In this document: positions 60,222-64,000 of the stretch, piece after piece | Numbering within the stretch: the stretch's first letter is position 1 | How the letters are laid out: each line of letters begins with the position of its first letter | Assembly: GCA_035235625.1 (NCBI GenBank) | Contig: CP141143.1 | Coordinates: 14,429,092-14,493,091 of the forward strand | Source of the DNA: Saururus chinensis | Taxonomy: Eukaryota; Streptophyta; Magnoliopsida; Piperales; Saururaceae | Reading direction: 5' to 3' | DNA length: 64,000 nt | The notes under the pieces: model-generated | What the model saw: the letters and a program-made list of their open reading frames with translations, nothing else | Database searches by the model: none | Told to the model about the DNA's origin: nothing | Position numbers and translations under genes: made by a program

Positions 60222-62558
60222 TTTATATTTTTAATATTTTAAAATTGTACATGTACTTCTTAAAAATAATATTTTAAAATAGATAAAAATATCATATTTA
60301 CTCAACTATTAAGAAGGTCTTGACCAATAAGAGCATGGAGTGCCCCCTATAAGTCGTTATGTGAATAGGGATATTTTATTTTTTTATAAAAATATTAACT
60401 TGGGAGTGCATATATAGTTTTTAAAACATCAAAAAATATACGTGCTATTTTGCCAAAAGTCATAGAGTATAAGTGAAATTTACTCTTTTATTTCTTAATT
60501 AAAAGAGAATTTTGGATAAGACCCATTAGTACTAACGGAGAGCAAAGTGGGTTAACGATGCTAGTATGCCTGCTTAACCTTCACGTCACCATAAAGTGTA
60601 CCAAGCATCTAATGCCACAGGTCCAACAACTGCACCGTGGTTAAAAATAAAATGCATATTCATGGACATAATTCTTTATAAAAAAGATTTTCCTAACTAG
60701 CTAGCTTTTTAAGATCAATCATGTGAGCTATTTATTCGGAAGAGTTTTTCATGTCTCACTTTAACAATGAGTCTAACATAACAAATGCATAAAAACTATT
60801 GATATTTGATATTGATAGCATACATGTTAATGCTAGTGTACACTAACATATATGCTGACAATCTCATAGACAAAGGGCTTTTATGTGTTCCCCGCGTTGA
60901 ACTTATTATCAAATGGGAGTATTAAAAACACTTCCTATTTACATAGGGATCTAAAGTCTAAACATAATCGTGCATAGAAATTTGTTCCCCATTATATATG
61001 GGGAGGAGTTTTTCCTATCCCATTGTGACAATGAGCCGAGTGTACCATTTATCCATAAAATCAACTATGCATATAATAATGTATGCTAACATTAATATTT
61101 CTATGGTATTATGTATGTCAGCATGTACACCGTTAATTTGTTGGATGAACGACTCCCATACAGTGATTACCTCTTCCCACCACATAGACTGGACAGCCTG
61201 TAAACTTTTTTAAGGAAAAAATTTAGCCAACTGCAGTTCCTTAGCCGTCCGATCATGGTTTATATGACTAGACATCCTCTTTGTTTATGCTACGCCACCA
61301 ACTAACATGTCCAATGAATTAGTGATCCCTGGGAAATGCTTCTCCACCATGCATCAGCCGAAAGCAATATACCGTGAGGGCCGTGCCGGGCCGGATTACT
61401 AAAATAAAATTGTCTCCGTAAGGCCTTTTGGTCAGGCCCGGATCAAGCCTCAACTTGGCCTAACAGGTCTTTGACTGGGCCTGTTTTTAGCCAGGCCCAG
61501 ACCGGGGAGGGCATGATAAGGCTCATGGTCCCGGCCAGTTGCATATAGGGCCGGGCCCTGTTGTGAAAAAGCGATCACTTTTATATGCCTATTGGCTACA
61601 CAATTTTTTATGGCCAAGCGGTCATGTATAATAGGGACTTTGCAGTGGCATATTGGGATAATTTATGTTAAAACCTAACGGTTATCTATATTTATTAATA
61701 GGTTTATAATAAAATTATATTATATATAATAATATAATTTTACTATTATTCATTTATAACAATAGTAAAATATAAATAATTATTAAGTGTACAATTTTTC
61801 ATTTATTATAGCTTAAGTCTTTTATGATAAATATTAGTATATAAATTTTTTATACATTTTTAGAGAATAAATTACGTTATGAACAGTGTAGAGTTTTTAA
61901 AAAATCCTTAGGCCGACCTAATAGTCACGATTAGCTTCACAAAGGAATTCTTCGTAAGTATATAATAATATATTTATATTATAATATATATAATATAAAT
62001 TTACAAATTAAACTATTTATCCTTATTAAAAAAACCCACCCACCTTAGTGTAGTAGTATTTGACACAGCCTCATATGGGAGCTATTTAGGTGTTAAATTT
62101 TTTAGAAATAAAAATAAATTTTTTTGGAATTAATTTAAAAAATTTACAACCAATGCGAATTATAGTTAGTAATAAAAAAATTAAAATAAATTTAGATATC
62201 ACGTAAAACCTAATTTTAAAATAATATAACTATTTCTTTCGAATATGTACATTATTAGAACTATTAAGCTCTTTAATTTTAAACCTTATCAAACAAAATT
62301 TTATAAGAGTGATTAATTTTAAAATTTTAAAGTGGGTTTTTTATCTTTGATACGCTTCTCGAAGTTTAAAAAATAATATAATTTATAATATTTGTATGAG
62401 AGCCCTAATTAATGAAATTACCTTATGAGGCGAGATTCCGATTGATTTTAACTCGGCTTAGAATAATTTTTTTTTAACTCTATCCACCTTTACACACAAA
62501 AATGACTTATATAATGTGAAATTAACATAACCTTACAGAAATTTTATACACTTACACT
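60222..62558. other. AT-rich intergenic DNA; no gene seen
   Basis: Contains a GC-rich MITE-like block (see 61,376-61,560) and otherwise low-complexity AT-rich sequence. A loosely related pair of segments occurs near 60,735 and 61,005. Confidence 0.4.
61376..61560. mobile_element. MITE-like block with GGGCCGGGCC ends
   Basis: GAGGGCCGTGCCGGGCCGG at the left and ATAGGGCCGGGCCCTG at the right are roughly inverse, with repeated CAGGCCC words between. The ends are like hAT MITEs starting CAGGGC. No target duplication was fixed. Confidence 0.45.
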
Positions 62559-62847
62559 CCCGTGGCCATTGGTCGAAGAGCGAGGGGATTGCATACGTTC
62601 CTCTTTGGTGCCTGTCATCTTCCTGCAAAAAGGCTCCGATTCAGGCTTTATTGCACCGAACTGATCACCTGAATGTGAGTCTAAAATGGGTTCTGACTTC
62701 TGGTGTCGATCACGCTGTAAGGAAGGGCGTCACATTCAGGTGATCTGTTCGGTGCAATAAAGCCCGAATCGGAGCCTTTTGCAGGAAGACGACAGGCACC
62801 AAAGAGGAACGTACGTAATCCCCTGCCTTTCGACCATTGGCCACGGG
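62559..62847. repeat. Near-perfect hairpin: ~119-bp arms, 51-bp loop
   Basis: Arm 62,559-62,678 (CCCGTGGCCATTGGTCGA ... CACCTGAATGTGA) is mirrored by 62,730-62,847 (TCACATTCAGGTG ... TCGACCATTGGCCACGGG), with only a few percent differences. ACT flanks both ends (62,556-62,558 and 62,848-62,850), a possible 3-bp target duplication. It sits ~600 bp upstream of the BAC2-like gene. A MITE is likely; as RNA it would form a long precursor for small RNAs. Confidence 0.9.
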
Positions 62848-63501
62848 ACTAAATGAGGTTGCGTCGGTTACCACGACACTGAGGTGGCGGGCCTGGCGGC
62901 ACCAACGAGAATGGAGGGTGACGACCGGCTGGTCTCTATTAGCAACGTGCAAAGAGCCAAAGACAAGCTAACGTCCACGTTGGCGATTGGTGTGCGAGAG
63001 TTGGACGTTGGCCTTTTCCTGGTGCTTGCAACGATTTAGAGTGTGGCCATGGATTGCTCTCCTCACCGCCGCCCACGCCAACCAGAACTCTCTCGCTTCC
63101 CCTGCGCCTTCGGACAAAAACAAAAACAAAAACCACCACAGAGCTCCAGTTCCAAGATTGAGAGATAAGACACAAGAAAGGATACTACTAAAAGAGATTC
63201 AAAGTAGGGAAGAAGAGAGACAGCGGGAGCTGAGTGTTCTGTCATATCCTACTTTCAGTCGTATACGGAATGCCTGCGAGATAATACGGTGTATATATAT
63301 AGCAAGTAACGTTTGAGATCCCGGAGATTTCCGCTGCCGACTTCTGTTTTGGCAGGCTTGCAATAGTTGTGTATTTTAATGATTGTACTGTGACTCTGTG
63401 AGGACATTGGATTTTTTTTTTGTTGTTGAAGCCTGATTGCAAGGTGGGCGGGTGTTATGTCAGATTTGCATCAAGGAGTCGGGAGGCAAAGCGGATGGGA
63501 G
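62848..63501 (+). promoter_or_regulatory. Upstream region of the BAC2-like gene; no separate gene
   Basis: GC-rich around 62,870-63,120, then A-rich. It holds the promoter and leader of the carrier gene. No clear TATA box near the start was picked. Confidence 0.35.
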
Positions 63502-64000
63502 ATGGAGTTCTGGCCGGAGTTTCTTGCAAGTAGCCGGGGCAGAGAATTCGTTGCTGGGGGCTTCGGAGGCATGGCTGGAGTGATCTCTGGACACCCCCTC
63601 GACACCCTCAAAACTCGTCTGCAGCAGCCCTCTAATAACATGTCGGCTGTTGGTCTTCTCCGCAGGATCGTTGCCACAGAAGGGCCTTCTTCCCTCTTCA
63701 GAGGCATGGGCACTCCTCTGGGCACTGTCACCTTCCAGGTTTGTTGCTTCCCTTATTTTTTTTTTAATTATGCTTCCCTTAAATTGGGTGCTGATATTCT
63801 ATTAAACAGGACCGTATCAAAGAAAGAACATAAAAATTGTCATCGTCTGATTTATATTTCTTCAGTACAACATATTTGATCTCATATAAGAAATACACAA
63901 GTCCTCGACACCGGTAAACTATATGCCTTAATTATCTGCTTGTACTAAGATTTCTTGTTCTAGAGGCTAGGGTGATGGGGCTGACGGATTTGGAATTCCC
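63502..64000 (+). CDS. BAC2: Mitochondrial basic amino acid carrier 2-like (BAC2), first exon, cut by window edge
   Basis: Exon 1 is 63,502-63,738 (79 residues), ending at a CAG/GTTTGT donor; the next exons lie beyond the window. MEFWPEFLASSRGREFVAGG followed by GGMAGVISGHPLDTLKTRLQ is the first helix and signature (PLDTLKTR, residues 32-39) of the mitochondrial carrier family, and EGPSSLFRGMGTPLGTVTFQ begins the second helix. The opening matches Arabidopsis BAC2, an inner-membrane arginine/basic amino acid exchanger linked to stress and proline metabolism. Start: MEFWPEF at 63,502 matches the family start; an in-frame ATG 45 bases upstream (63,457) would add 15 residues and is the alternative. 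Confidence 0.85.

Noticed and set aside
63457-63501. Upstream in-frame ATG of the BAC2-like gene
   Set aside because: Family members begin at the MxFWPEF position (63,502); kept only as an alternative start.

Overview
This window is nuclear DNA from a flowering plant. Genes are sparse and intron-rich, intergenic DNA is AT-rich and full of transposon remains, and several proteins are plastid or plant-specific. The GC-rich coding exons (clathrin assembly protein, PDCT, desaturase exon 1) and the Stowaway and PIF/Harbinger-type elements suggest a monocot, probably not a grass; that is inference. Exon boundaries below come from reading splice signals and protein family continuity by eye.

Layout. 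1-5 kb: a decayed 3' end of a plastid desaturase gene, an LTR scrap, a broken Copia polyprotein, a hAT-type MITE with target duplication, a broken CASP-like exon, and a telo-box/site II/TATA promoter. 5.2 kb: a candidate double-guide C/D snoRNA. 5,963-14,801: an 8.8-kb PIF/Harbinger transposon with matching termini and a TAA target duplication, carrying both element genes (both disabled), a nested foldback and an exon-like fragment that may be captured host sequence. 15.8-16.6 kb: CASPL1-type membrane protein gene. 17.2-20.9 kb: tandem duplication of a non-coding or pseudogene unit. 21.9-34.4 kb: duplicated divergent gene pair FAD5 (minus) and PIFI (plus). 36.6-37.6 kb: PDCT (ROD1). 40.9-42.7 kb: LTR-like element. 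45.6-47.5 kb: intronless ANTH-domain clathrin assembly protein. 50.7-52.5 kb: UBC37/UBE2T-type E2 enzyme. 52.7-62.5 kb: nested LTRs and MITEs. 62.56-62.85 kb: a near-perfect 289-bp hairpin. 63.5 kb to the edge: first exon of a BAC2-like mitochondrial carrier.

The most notable structure is at 21.9-34.4 kb. A head-to-head FAD5/PIFI pair with a short shared promoter was duplicated. In the left copy FAD5 is intact and PIFI is dead (stops, lost splice sites, missing last exons); in the right copy PIFI is intact and only a shrunken FAD5 first exon remains. Together they keep one working gene of each kind, now with separate halves of what was a bidirectional promoter. Two lipid enzymes (FAD5, plastid 16:0 desaturation; PDCT, PC/DAG interconversion) and a chlororespiration protein (PIFI) lie within 16 kb, but nothing in the sequence shows they are co-regulated.
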